Shown: positions 36,773 to 45,852 of the stretch, one piece after another | How the letters are laid out: every line of letters begins with the position of its first letter | Numbering within the stretch: the stretch's first letter is position 1 | Position numbers and translations under genes: made by a program | The notes under the pieces: model-generated | The model's database searches: none | Told to the model about the DNA's origin: nothing | The model's input: only the letters and a program-made list of their open reading frames with translations | Assembly: GCA_910575585.1 (NCBI GenBank) | Contig: CAJTGF010000022.1 | Span: 1-64,000, forward strand | Direction of reading: 5' to 3' | Length of the DNA stretch: 64,000 nt | Source of the DNA: Clostridiaceae bacterium | GTDB lineage: Bacteria > Bacillota > Clostridia > Lachnospirales > Lachnospiraceae

Positions 36773-38115
36773 TCCTCATTTCCTCCCTCATCTTTCCAAT
36801 GTTCCCGCTCCAGAATCAGCTTTATGGCCCAGGACGGCGCCGACACATCCTCATACTGGTCCTGAACAAACACGAATGCCGTGTCATAGGGCGGCATCTT
36901 CACCGGGTAGATCCCTTTCCCGTCGGTGAAATACAAAAGCCCCCGAAGCCTTGTAAACTGTCCCTGTTCCCGCAAACGCTCCACATACTCAAAGGCAGGT
37001 CTGAAATCCGTTCCCCCAAAGCCTGCCACGGCAAAGTGCTCCATATACGCTTCCATCTGCTCTCTGTCCCGGATTACGGCGTCAGACCGCACCTGGTCGT
37101 CGCACTGGATTATATGGACATTGATTTTTCTGAAATAGCTTTCACTCTCACTTAACACCCCGTAGGTCTCCCGCAGAAACCGCTTCACCAGCTCCCCGGA
37201 GCAGGACATGGACGTGTCAATGACCAGTACAAAGTCCTCGATCCGGTACACTTCTTTTGACTCCAGCGGCTCTATTAACGGCATATTCCCGTACTTGTTC
37301 AGGCCGTAGGTGTAATAAATGTAGTCAAAGGAGGAGTCGTCTGTCTCCATCTCCTCCTTCATGACCGCAAACCGCCTTAAAAATTTCTTGTAGTCATACC
37401 GCTCCCTGTTTTCCACCTGAACCTGTTCAAGAAGGTTTTTCTCCTGATCCATGCCTGAAGGGTCCTGTCCGCCGGACTCCATCTCCGTCTGCATCTTCTC
37501 CCGGTTGTCTTTCCATCTGTCCTGCCTGGGTACCGGCATAGGCATCCCCGGCGGCGGATCGTCCTCCCACTTGCCATGGCTGTCCACATAAAATTCCGCC
37601 TCCAGCCGCTCATACTGCTGCCGTGACAGGTTCATCTCCTGCAATACATGATAGATCCCCTCCGCCGTCAGCACCTTCAGTTTCTTCCCAAGACGCAGAT
37701 ATGTCTCCCGGCGAAAGGGCGTGGGCGCCACGTGGACACATTTTTGGCAAAGTCCGTCTATGATGGATTCCATGGCAATGTCGCAGGCCAGATCCCAATA
37801 CCCTTTGGCCCGCTTGCCCCTGGTGTCCAAATGGCAGAAAAGACAGTGAAAGATCATGTGGAGGTACGCCCGGTTTACATGGACGCGGCCTCTGCGGTAG
37901 AGGCTGCACAGGTTATCCGGGTTGTAATATACGATATACCCATCCGTTCCCACGCCTTTCATGGAGGGATCCGCCTCAAAGGTAAGGCTGCTGAGGGAGA
38001 TATCCAGAAAATGCATGTTTAAGTACAGCTCGTTTCTGGAGTCCTGCAGAATACGGGTACACAAGTTTACCATATTCAGTTCTTCCAGCTGCCGGTGTCT
38101 GGTGGGATCGATCAT
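36769..38115 (-). CDS. VWA-domain protein with N-terminal DUF2201-like putative metallopeptidase region
   Basis: 448 residues. The N-terminal half contains a His cluster on a helix (HMIFHCLFCHLDTRGKRAKG) like the putative metallopeptidase domain of DUF2201 proteins. The middle is Pro/Met/Gln-rich. The C-terminal VWA domain has the MIDAS motif DTSMS (FVLVIDTSMSCSGELV) and the distal TDF in AGFGGTDFRPAFEY. It is the expected MoxR partner. AAGGAG precedes ATG 38115; the longer frame adds 15 residues. Confidence 0.82.
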   Translation of the reverse strand: MIDPTRHRQLEELNMVNLCTRILQDSRNELYLNMHFLDISLSSLTFEADPSMKGVGTDGYIVYYNPDNLCSLYRRGRVHVNRAYLHMIFHCLFCHLDTRGKRAKGYWDLACDIAMESIIDGLCQKCVHVAPTPFRRETYLRLGKKLKVLTAEGIYHVLQEMNLSRQQYERLEAEFYVDSHGKWEDDPPPGMPMPVPRQDRWKDNREKMQTEMESGGQDPSGMDQEKNLLEQVQVENRERYDYKKFLRRFAVMKEEMETDDSSFDYIYYTYGLNKYGNMPLIEPLESKEVYRIEDFVLVIDTSMSCSGELVKRFLRETYGVLSESESYFRKINVHIIQCDDQVRSDAVIRDREQMEAYMEHFAVAGFGGTDFRPAFEYVERLREQGQFTRLRGLLYFTDGKGIYPVKMPPYDTAFVFVQDQYEDVSAPSWAIKLILEREHWKDEGGNED

Positions 38116-38208
38116 GGGATAGGTCTCCTTTCTGGTGGTTTCGGGTATTTCGGCCATCACAAACAGGAAAAGCTTTGACGCTCACTTGAGTCCCGGATGC
38201 CCATGCCG

Positions 38209-39186
38209 CTACAAGGAAAACCGCCGTCTTTTCCCTTTTCTCTCCATTCCTGCCTTATCCATCAGCAAGCTGACAGAGGCTGTATTCCCGTTTTTTCCCG
38301 CTGCCTCAATCACTGCCCTCAGCGCTTCCGGCTCATAGGTTATCTCGTTTAACAGCCACTTAAGACTGCCGGACTCCTCTTTTTGGGCGAAACGGCATGC
38401 AGCCGATATTTTATGCCTGGTCAGATATTCCATATAGCGGGCTCTGTACTCCTGCGTCAGCCCATAGGGATCCATAACCCGCCTCAATGCCAGCTCTGTC
38501 ACCAGTTCCTCCGGTTCCTGGACCTGTACATGGGGAAACAGGCTGTCATACTCTTTAAACTGAAACTGAGTCTGCACAAAAGCATTTCGGTATTTCTGGC
38601 CACAGCCGTGGGTGTTGGTCACAAGAATCCGGGCCGGGGTGTTTTCCACTGCTTCTTCAAAAAATTCGGGAAATACCAGCACCGCCCGTCCCGCCCCGTC
38701 ATAGGTCACAGTCAGGGTGTGCCTTAGCTCCGCCAGGATCTCTTTCAGACACGACCTGCGGGACTCGTCTACATGAATCACCAGATCTTTTACATTTACA
38801 CACCCTGTAAAAACTCCGGTACCCCAGTCCAGCGTGGGGCTGTAAAGTTCCAGCTTTTTCAGCCTGTCACAGTTATAAAGGGCATAGGCTCCCACCTGTT
38901 TAAGCCCGGCGGGCAGCCGCAGTTTTGTCAGAAAATCCCCTTTGACCGCCGGAAGGTCTTTCACTGCCTCCCAGGATACCGTCCCGCCTTCGCCGGACCA
39001 CCAAAAGGCATGGGGGTGAGGCTCATCGTTATAATTTTCGTGTACGGAAAACAGGTAGGGAGCCAGGGATGTGACAACTCTGCCGTCAATGTGCTCCGGC
39101 ACCGCAGCCAGCCCATCCAGGCTTCTGTACTCTAATATTCGGATGCCCTGGTCATCGTGTTCACAGAGATACGCTGTATTTACCAT
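38209..39186 (-). CDS. Leucine-rich-repeat (BspA-like) protein of the MoxR/VWA module
   Basis: 325 residues starting MVNTAYLCEHDDQGIRIL, with AGGTGAT upstream. The middle contains LRR-5/BspA-type units (LTKLRLPAGLKQVGAYALYN then CDRLKKLELYSP). The C-terminal half is helical, with ankyrin-like spacing (YEPEALRAVIEAAGKNGNTA). There is no signal peptide. It lies 93 bases upstream of the VWA gene on the same strand, and the three genes probably act as a unit. The exact role is unknown; it may be a substrate or adaptor for the ATPase/VWA pair. Confidence 0.7.
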   Translation of the reverse strand: MVNTAYLCEHDDQGIRILEYRSLDGLAAVPEHIDGRVVTSLAPYLFSVHENYNDEPHPHAFWWSGEGGTVSWEAVKDLPAVKGDFLTKLRLPAGLKQVGAYALYNCDRLKKLELYSPTLDWGTGVFTGCVNVKDLVIHVDESRRSCLKEILAELRHTLTVTYDGAGRAVLVFPEFFEEAVENTPARILVTNTHGCGQKYRNAFVQTQFQFKEYDSLFPHVQVQEPEELVTELALRRVMDPYGLTQEYRARYMEYLTRHKISAACRFAQKEESGSLKWLLNEITYEPEALRAVIEAAGKNGNTASVSLLMDKAGMERKGKRRRFSL

Positions 39187-39395
39187 CTATTATCACCTGA
39201 ATCCTGTTGTTTTTTATATTATTTGCTCCCGCATAGGAAGGTATACCCAGTATACCATTAATGTGTATGGCTGAAAAGAGACCTTTCTTATTTTTGTTCA
39301 CACCCCCCTGCGGACGTAACCGCATATACGCAAAAAGGGATTGTAAGAAACCCTCTCGTGTCTCTTCCCAATCCCTATTTAAGACCGCGTATCTG

Positions 39396-40932
39396 TCATT
39401 CCGCTGTCCGTGTAGTCCCGCCCTCCGCAAAGGTCACAGAAATTCCGTCATGTCCGATGAGCTGCACCGCTTCCGGCACCCGGATATCCAGACGCGGCAG
39501 CGAATTCTTCCCCCGCAATCTCCACATCTCGAATCTCAATATTTCCGTCCAATACAAACCAGCCAAGGTTTTTGTCTTTCTCATTATACATGCGGAATCC
39601 AAAAGCCACGTCATGATTCACGTACAAAAGCCCTATAGTATCCTCAATATATAACTCCAGCTCATACTCTCTTCCAGGCTCCAGGTTCAAGGGCCGCTCC
39701 ATTTCCACCCCATAGGGGAACATCTGTCCGCCGCTCTCATAAGTCCGCAGCCCGGAACGAAATTCGATTCTCTGATAACCGGGCTCAAACATAAGATAAT
39801 AGCCCTTATCAAATTTTTCATCCACCTGGAGAGCCATGCCAAACCGTCCCGGCCTGCCCTCATATTTTACCTTGGCCCTCACAACGCCCTGGCGGGGCAG
39901 CTTCCCGCACAGAACCGACGCGTATCCGTTGTCGGAGCTGCAGGTTACGGCATCGCCCTTTTGCCTCCAGTCCCCGTCCAAAGGTTTCCACCATGTCTTC
40001 TCTCCCGAACCGAAGGCGCCTGCCACGCTGTCTGCCGGACACACCCCCAGGGTGCCGTCCTCATGCTGCACCAGCTTGTGGACAATAATCGTGCCGCCCC
40101 AGTTCCAGCAGGTGTAATCCTTCCCGTAATCTTTACCTGGGTCAAACTTCCACGGATTTTCTCCTCTGGTGGGATTCCATCCATAAATATACCGGCTGAC
40201 GCCGTCGCTGACTGTCTTTCCCGCGTAAAACGCCCTTCCGTCAAACGTATCCACCGCGGGACGTATCCACGGCCCGCCGGGACTTTTGCTCATCCGGTAA
40301 TAGGTGCCGAATCCGTCGCAGTAGTTGGAGTACACCAGATAGTACCACTCCCCCATCTGAAACAAGTCCGCGCACTCATTTGCGGCAGGATAGATTCCGG
40401 GAGAATACAGCGGTTTCTCATACTCCCATCTGGAAAGGTCGTCGGATACACACAATGCGACGCACCCGTTGCGCTCCGTAGGGCGGTTTTCCCGCGCCGC
40501 CACCAGCATCCACCATTTCCCTGCCTCCTGATTCCAGAAGACAAAGGGGTCCCGCCAGTCTGTCATTCGGTAAATAATCCCGTCCGGCCCGAATTTGTCC
40601 TCCAAAATATCCTGCCAGTCAGTCAGATCCCGGCTTACGGCGTGCCTGATCCACTGAGCCTGAGGCTTATCATCAAAGGTGCAGTAAAACATATGGTACA
40701 TTCCCCCTGACCGGATGACAGTTCCTGTACCTCCGCATATATTGACCGGCGTTTCCGTAAAGACGCGGTGGTCGCCTGTCGTAAGCCTGTGCCATCTCAG
40801 CTTATCCTCCTCCTTGGGAGTGCCTGGATTCCAGTGTTTCAGATAATAATGATCAAACATTTTTGTCTTTTCATTAAAAAACGGGATTACATCTCCTGCT
40901 TTGGCATCTTTCGGCGTAAAAAATAAATTCAT
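39396..40932 (-). CDS. Clan GH-J (GH32-like) beta-fructosidase, C-terminus frameshifted in a C/G tract
   Basis: As read, the protein ends at 39448 (about 494 residues). It has a five-blade-type catalytic part with WRDPFVFWN (RDP stabiliser) and ANECADLF (EC acid/base), and a C-terminal beta-sandwich. The usual WMNDPNG start motif is absent; GGTGTVIRSGGMYHMFY occupies that place, so the nucleophile is unclear. After EIAG a five-C run (39510-39514) shifts the frame. One base fewer would continue as KNSLPRLDIRVPEAVQL to a stop at 39396, a more protein-like end than AAASGYPGAGSGAAHRT. AAGGAG precedes ATG 40932. It belongs to the scr locus. Bases 39187-39395 show no gene. Confidence 0.7.
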
Positions 40933-41122
40933 CTCCATCTCCTTCTTAGGTTCTCCTGGTGCTGTCATCAGTTCTTCGCTCCGGTAGAGGCAATCCCCGC
41001 CTCACACAGCGCGCCCCTTAGCTGCTTTCCAAACCCGTCTTTCCCACAAAAGCGGTTTTGTGGCCAAGGCGGTTTAACATGGACGCATGCTGCAGGGGGC
41101 GCCTTTGGGGTTGGCCTTTCTC

Positions 41123-41956
41123 TCAAACCTCCACCTTCATCCCGTCATAGGCAGCCATCATCCCATGCTCACCGGCAAATGCCTCCAAATCCTTATGGGT
41201 CATCCCCCCATTGTGGGAAAAGTGGTTTATGACCTTTACCGTATTCCCGTCAATGCACCCTTTTTCCTCCAGACGCCGGGCAAACTCCACATCATCCCAA
41301 AGCCCCATATGATACCCTTCTGTTTTCTGTTTCCCCATGGTGGCGTCCATGGAGATCAGGCTGTACTTATGGCTGTAAATACACTCCCAGGCTTCCCCGC
41401 TTAAATTCATCCCCGTATCATGGCCGTACAGCAGGCATGTTCCGTTCTTCTCTATAATATAGATGAAACACGTCTCCCGCTTGTCATGGTCCGCCGGCAC
41501 AGGGACAATGTGATACCCCTGGGCGTCAAATTCCTCAAAAGGCTTTAAGCGTTTAAACGCAACGCTGTTATCCAGAGGATGCACCTTAAACCGGTCAATA
41601 AGCACCGCGTCATAAAAAGCCTTCTCCACCGCCTCATTGCCGTATACATGGAGCATCCCCCTGGCGTTGTGTCCGAAATGCTCATGACGGTGAATCAATT
41701 CCACCGGAAAAAAGTGGTCCATGTGGGAATGGGTAATCAGCAAATGCTGTATCTGCCCCAGATTCAGGGAATAGTTTAATGCATGAGTGTAGGTGTCCGG
41801 CGGAAAATCAATGAGTATGGTCCCGTCGATCATGGACTGGGTTCTGGTCCTTAAGTCTTTTCCTCCCGCCGCTCTTGCCCTGCGGCATATATCACAGTCA
41901 CAGAACAGGGCCGGCCATCCCTCTGCCGCCGCTGTTCCCAAATATTGAATCTCCAT
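41123..41956 (-). CDS. MBL-fold metal-dependent hydrolase (PhnP-like)
   Basis: 277 residues. The core reads MEIQYLGTAAAEGWPALFC, with an early CDCDICRRA cysteine pair as in PhnP-type phosphodiesterases, followed by the dinuclear metal motif THSHMDHFFPVEL, then VPADHDKRE, YGHDTGM and INHFSHNGG supplying further His/Asp ligands. It is cytoplasmic. It lies between the PTS gene and the GH32-like gene on the same strand with short gaps, so it may process a phosphorylated sugar intermediate or cyclic phosphate. The substrate is not known. Confidence 0.82.
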   Translation of the reverse strand: MEIQYLGTAAAEGWPALFCDCDICRRARAAGGKDLRTRTQSMIDGTILIDFPPDTYTHALNYSLNLGQIQHLLITHSHMDHFFPVELIHRHEHFGHNARGMLHVYGNEAVEKAFYDAVLIDRFKVHPLDNSVAFKRLKPFEEFDAQGYHIVPVPADHDKRETCFIYIIEKNGTCLLYGHDTGMNLSGEAWECIYSHKYSLISMDATMGKQKTEGYHMGLWDDVEFARRLEEKGCIDGNTVKVINHFSHNGGMTHKDLEAFAGEHGMMAAYDGMKVEV

Positions 41957-42073
41957 AATCTCTCATCCTCTCCCTTCTTCCCGTTAGCTCAATATGGCCC
42001 GCTCCTCCCTGCCGGAGCCACGCTGCCTTCCTGCCGGAAAGTCCGGGCCATATTCCAATCATTCACTGCAGTA

Positions 42074-44008
42074 CTAAGAGGTAGTCAAAATCTTATCCAG
42101 CTGCTCCACGTCCCCGGTCTTCACCACCTGCACACGTTTTGGAGCAGGAACAAGCACTGCCGTGGTCACATCATAACCGGCTGCCTTTATGGCGTCCATG
42201 TCAAATTCCAGAAGCCTGTCTCCGGCCTTCACCTTATCCCCGGACTGCTTCAGGGGAGTAAAATGTTTTCCCTGCAGTTCCACGGTGTTGACTCCCACAT
42301 GAATCAAAATCTCCACCCCGTCGTCGCTGACCAGGCCAATGGCGTGCTTGGTGTCAAAGAACATGGAGATCTGTCCGTCAAAGGGCGCGACCACCTCCCC
42401 CTTTGCGGGAATGATGCCAACGCCTTCTCCCACAACGCCTGCCGCAAAGGTGGCGTCTTTAATCTCTGTGTGAGGGATGGCTCTCCCCTGAACCGGGGCG
42501 TAAACGCATCCCGGCTCTGTCTCTATATGTACGGCAGGCTTATGCTCCGCTTCCGGCGCCGCCTTGCTCCCTGTTTCTTTCTCCTTCTGACCCACAACTT
42601 TCCCCAAAAACATGGTAGCCCCGAAAGCGCTTAGGATGGCAATGACCATGGATACCATAAACTGCACCATACAGTCAGGCCGGATGCAGATAACCCCGAT
42701 AACTCCGCACGGTCCCTGGGAAACGGACAAAACATGCATGATGGTTGCATAGGCAGCCCCAATACCGCCTCCGATCAAAGCTCCGTAGAAGGGGTACCGC
42801 AGCTTCAGGTTTACACCAAAGATAGCCGGCTCCGTAATCCCCAGCATGGAGGAAATACCCGACGCGGACGCCATACTCCGCATCTTGGGGTCGTTCTTTG
42901 ACCTGCACATAACCGCCAGAGCCGCGGCGCCCTGGGCGCAGTTGGCGGCTGCCACAACGGCGAAGGTGGGGGAACCGCCAAGGGTTCCGATATTGGCAAG
43001 GATCTGGGTTTCCGCTGTCACCAGGCTGTGGTGCATGCCTGTAATTACTAAAAGCGGATAGGTAACTCCGTAAATCAGGCCCCCAAGGGCTCCAAGGTCA
43101 AAGAACAGCCACATTACTGCGTTGGTCATCATATCGCCTACGCCTCTCATCACCGGTCCTATGAACAAAAAGGTCAATGCCCCGGCAAGGAGGACGGACA
43201 AAAGAGGCGTCACAATATTGTCCAGCATGGCGGGGACCACCTTCCGCAGCCGTTTCTCAATCACTGCCAGACAGAAGGCAGAGGCAATGACCGGAAGCAC
43301 CGTCCCCTGATACCCCACTTTTGCAACGGAAAAGCCGAAAATATGCCAGTAGGGGACCGTTCCGTCCAAAAGCGCCTGGCCGTACCCGTAGCCGTTCATC
43401 AGGTCAGGATGAATCATAATGGCGCCGATAACCGCTCCCAAAATGGGTGTGGCGCCGAAGATTTTAGCTGCCGAAAATCCGATAAGCACCGGCAAAAACG
43501 TAAATCCCGCATTGGAAAACAGGTTCACCATCTCCGCTATGTCCTTAATGGCCGGAAACGCCTCCACAAGAGACTTGCCGGGGACAAACATCCCCTGGGC
43601 CGTAAGGATATTGTTGATACCCATCAAAAGACCGGACGCCACCAGGGCAGGCAGAATCGGCACAAACACGTCCGCAAGGGTCTTAAGCAGCTTCTGCACC
43701 GGATTCATTTTCTTGGCGGCCTGCTGTTTTAACTCCTCTTTTGTCATCTCCGTAATGTGGGCTATGGCGATAAATTCCGCATACACCTTGTTGACAATTC
43801 CCGTTCCCAGAATAATCTGGAACTGGCCGCCATTGTTAAAGTTTCCCTTTACCAGTTCAATCTGCTCCAGGGCCTCCAAATCCACCTTGGAATCATCTTT
43901 TAAGACAAGCCGGAGCCTGGTGGCGCAGTGGGCGGCGCTGACAATGTTGCCCTCTCCCCCTACGCAGCTTAAGATTTCCTGAGCTGTCTTTCCATACTTC
44001 TCTTCCAC
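42074..44008 (-). CDS. PTS system IIBCA component, probably sucrose-specific
   Basis: A 644-residue fused permease: an N-terminal EIIB domain with the phospho-Cys region AAHCATRLRLVLKDD, an EIIC membrane domain with about ten segments (GITEPAIFGVNLKLRYPFYG) and a C-terminal EIIA domain (EILIHVGVNTVELQGKHF). This is the beta-glucoside/sucrose group. Pairing with an scrB-like hydrolase and a LacI regulator points to sucrose. GTG at 44008 is the likely start: AGGAGGAGG lies just upstream, and the longer ATG frame enters a family B repeat fragment. It imports and phosphorylates the sugar. Confidence 0.88.
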   Translation of the reverse strand: MEEKYGKTAQEILSCVGGEGNIVSAAHCATRLRLVLKDDSKVDLEALEQIELVKGNFNNGGQFQIILGTGIVNKVYAEFIAIAHITEMTKEELKQQAAKKMNPVQKLLKTLADVFVPILPALVASGLLMGINNILTAQGMFVPGKSLVEAFPAIKDIAEMVNLFSNAGFTFLPVLIGFSAAKIFGATPILGAVIGAIMIHPDLMNGYGYGQALLDGTVPYWHIFGFSVAKVGYQGTVLPVIASAFCLAVIEKRLRKVVPAMLDNIVTPLLSVLLAGALTFLFIGPVMRGVGDMMTNAVMWLFFDLGALGGLIYGVTYPLLVITGMHHSLVTAETQILANIGTLGGSPTFAVVAAANCAQGAAALAVMCRSKNDPKMRSMASASGISSMLGITEPAIFGVNLKLRYPFYGALIGGGIGAAYATIMHVLSVSQGPCGVIGVICIRPDCMVQFMVSMVIAILSAFGATMFLGKVVGQKEKETGSKAAPEAEHKPAVHIETEPGCVYAPVQGRAIPHTEIKDATFAAGVVGEGVGIIPAKGEVVAPFDGQISMFFDTKHAIGLVSDDGVEILIHVGVNTVELQGKHFTPLKQSGDKVKAGDRLLEFDMDAIKAAGYDVTTAVLVPAPKRVQVVKTGDVEQLDKILTTS

Positions 44009-44031
44009 GTTTTCCTCCTCCTTATGTTTAT

Positions 44032-44061
44032 GATGTATTCTCGGAAGCTCTTTGATACCTG
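44032..44061. repeat. Partial family B repeat
   Basis: GATGTATTCTCGGAAGCTCT then TTGATACCTG resembles the left arm of family B (ATGTACTCTCGGAGTCTCTT and following). No matching right arm is found. It lies in the 70-base gap between scrB and the PTS gene, where it could act as a processing or attenuation site. Confidence 0.4.
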
Positions 44062-44078
44062 TCTCCACTCCCTATGTG

Positions 44079-45587
44079 TCATACACCGCCAAGCGAATAT
44101 TTGGTCACGCTGATACATGCGGTCCCGTCACAGTCAAACACGATCCCCTCCGCCTCCATGGGCGTAAAGAACAGAGAGGACATGACCTTTTCCCCGTCAT
44201 TGGCAAAAATCTCCGCAGAATATTTGTCCAGCAAGATCCGGAGCTTCAGCACTTCCCTGTCCTCTTCCCCCGTACCGCAGGATGTCTTCATGGGGACAAG
44301 CTCCATCTTTCTGCGGCAGACCACATCACGGTCAATCCCGGAGTGGGTCCTGTCTATGGTCAGGCACTTCTTTTTACGGCTGTACTGCACAAATGTCTCA
44401 TAGGATTCGTTCTGGGCAAACCGGATACGGAAATGCTCAAATTCGAATCCCGTGATCTCCACCAGAAGCTCCACGACCCTTCCCCGGATGCCCTCCAGAA
44501 CCGTAGACTGGGAAACCATTACATGGTCATACCGCACCATATCCTTTCGGTATGCTTCCAGCTCCCTCACCGGCCTCTGAAAGATCTTCCCGTCTTCATA
44601 GGTCAGTTCCCTGGGAACAGTCATCATCCCGGACCACTGAAACGGGACCGGCGTGATGTTGGCATCCCAGGACTGCATCCACCCGATGAGAACGCGGCGT
44701 CCGTCCTGGGTCATCATGGTCTGAGGGGCGTAAAAATCAAGCCCGTAGTCTGCGGAAGTGATTTTTTCCCGTGTAAATCGGTGAGAATGTTTGTCATACT
44801 GGCCGCAGATAAAAATGGAGTTATTTCCATTGTGAAACTCCAGCCCCACAGCCCGCATGTCCTGTGGGGAGACCATGAGGATCTGCTTATGTCCCAGAGG
44901 GAAAAAGTCGGGACATTCCCACATCTTTCCATATCGGTTCTCACTTTTGTCCAGAATGGTGACAAACTCCCACTGCTTTAAGTCTTCGGAACGGTACATA
45001 AGGATCTGCCCGCTTCCGTCTCCTGCCCGGCTTCCCACCACCAGATAATAACCGTCGTCTTCTTTCCACACCTTAGGGTCCCGAAAATCCTCCAGGCTGC
45101 TCCCCTTGGGAGTGCTCTCCCCTGTGATGACGGGGTTCTCCGCGTACTTTCTGTATCGGATGCCGTCCCCCTTTGCCATGCACTGCACCTGCCTGTAATA
45201 GTGGAACCCGTCGTCCAGATACCGGTCCATGACCCCTGTGTAGATAAGCACATGTTCCCCGTCCGCCTCTATAGCGCTTCCCGAAAAACACCCTTCTTTA
45301 TCATAGGACTCATCGGGAGCCATGGCACAGGGAAGATATTCCCACTTAATAAAATCCCGGCTCACACAATGCCCCCAGTGCATGGGGCCCCACTTTTTGC
45401 TGTAAGGGTGGTACTGAAAAAACAGATGGTACTGCCCCTGGAAAACAGAAAATCCATTGGGGTCATTGATCCAGCCTGTGGGAGAAGACATGTGAAATAT
45501 GGGCCGTTCCTCCTTGGGGATATCGTGGATTTGCTTTTTCTCCATTCTGTGAACTTTTAAAAGCTGGGGACTTACTGATTCTGCCAT
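44079..45587 (-). CDS. scrB: GH32 sucrose-6-phosphate hydrolase
   Basis: A 502-residue GH32 enzyme with all three catalytic motifs: WINDPNG (nucleophile Asp) near residue 39, FRDPKVW (stabiliser) and WECPDFF (acid/base Glu), followed by a C-terminal beta-sandwich (SAEIFANDGEKVMSSLFF). It hydrolyses sucrose 6-phosphate from the PTS to glucose 6-phosphate and fructose; other beta-fructosides are possible. GGAGG lies directly before the ATG. It is the first gene of the minus-strand operon and is divergent from the LacI gene. Confidence 0.9.
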   Translation of the reverse strand: MAESVSPQLLKVHRMEKKQIHDIPKEERPIFHMSSPTGWINDPNGFSVFQGQYHLFFQYHPYSKKWGPMHWGHCVSRDFIKWEYLPCAMAPDESYDKEGCFSGSAIEADGEHVLIYTGVMDRYLDDGFHYYRQVQCMAKGDGIRYRKYAENPVITGESTPKGSSLEDFRDPKVWKEDDGYYLVVGSRAGDGSGQILMYRSEDLKQWEFVTILDKSENRYGKMWECPDFFPLGHKQILMVSPQDMRAVGLEFHNGNNSIFICGQYDKHSHRFTREKITSADYGLDFYAPQTMMTQDGRRVLIGWMQSWDANITPVPFQWSGMMTVPRELTYEDGKIFQRPVRELEAYRKDMVRYDHVMVSQSTVLEGIRGRVVELLVEITGFEFEHFRIRFAQNESYETFVQYSRKKKCLTIDRTHSGIDRDVVCRRKMELVPMKTSCGTGEEDREVLKLRILLDKYSAEIFANDGEKVMSSLFFTPMEAEGIVFDCDGTACISVTKYSLGGV

Positions 45588-45624
45588 ATTCTTCCTCCGT
45601 TCATAATCGGTTCCAGCATCGGTT

Positions 45625-45640
45625 AAGTAACCGGTTACTT
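45625..45640. promoter_or_regulatory. LacI-family operator 1 (perfect palindrome)
   Basis: AAGTAACCGGTTACTT is a perfect 16-bp palindrome with the central CG expected for a LacI/ScrR-type site. It lies 38 bases upstream of the scrB ATG, in its promoter region. Confidence 0.75.
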
Positions 45641-45752
45641 TATGTTTCAGATTCTACCACCGCTGCCATCCATTGTCAATGGCGGATTTTCTATTTCAGC
45701 ATTATCCATGAATCCAACGGTCCGTTTTTATGCAAATGTGATAAAATCGGTA

Positions 45753-45768
45753 ACTTTACCGGTTACTC
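45753..45768. promoter_or_regulatory. LacI-family operator 2 (imperfect)
   Basis: ACTTTACCGGTTACTC shares the ACCGGTTACT core with operator 1 and lies nearer the regulator gene, about 85 bases before its ATG. Two sites 128 bases apart would allow looping and autoregulation. Confidence 0.65.
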
Positions 45769-45852
45769 TTACATTTCCGACGTTTTTATGGTAAACTATC
45801 TGCAGGCAATGCCATGTAACGGAACAATTTTAATCAGAGGAATCACATAGAT

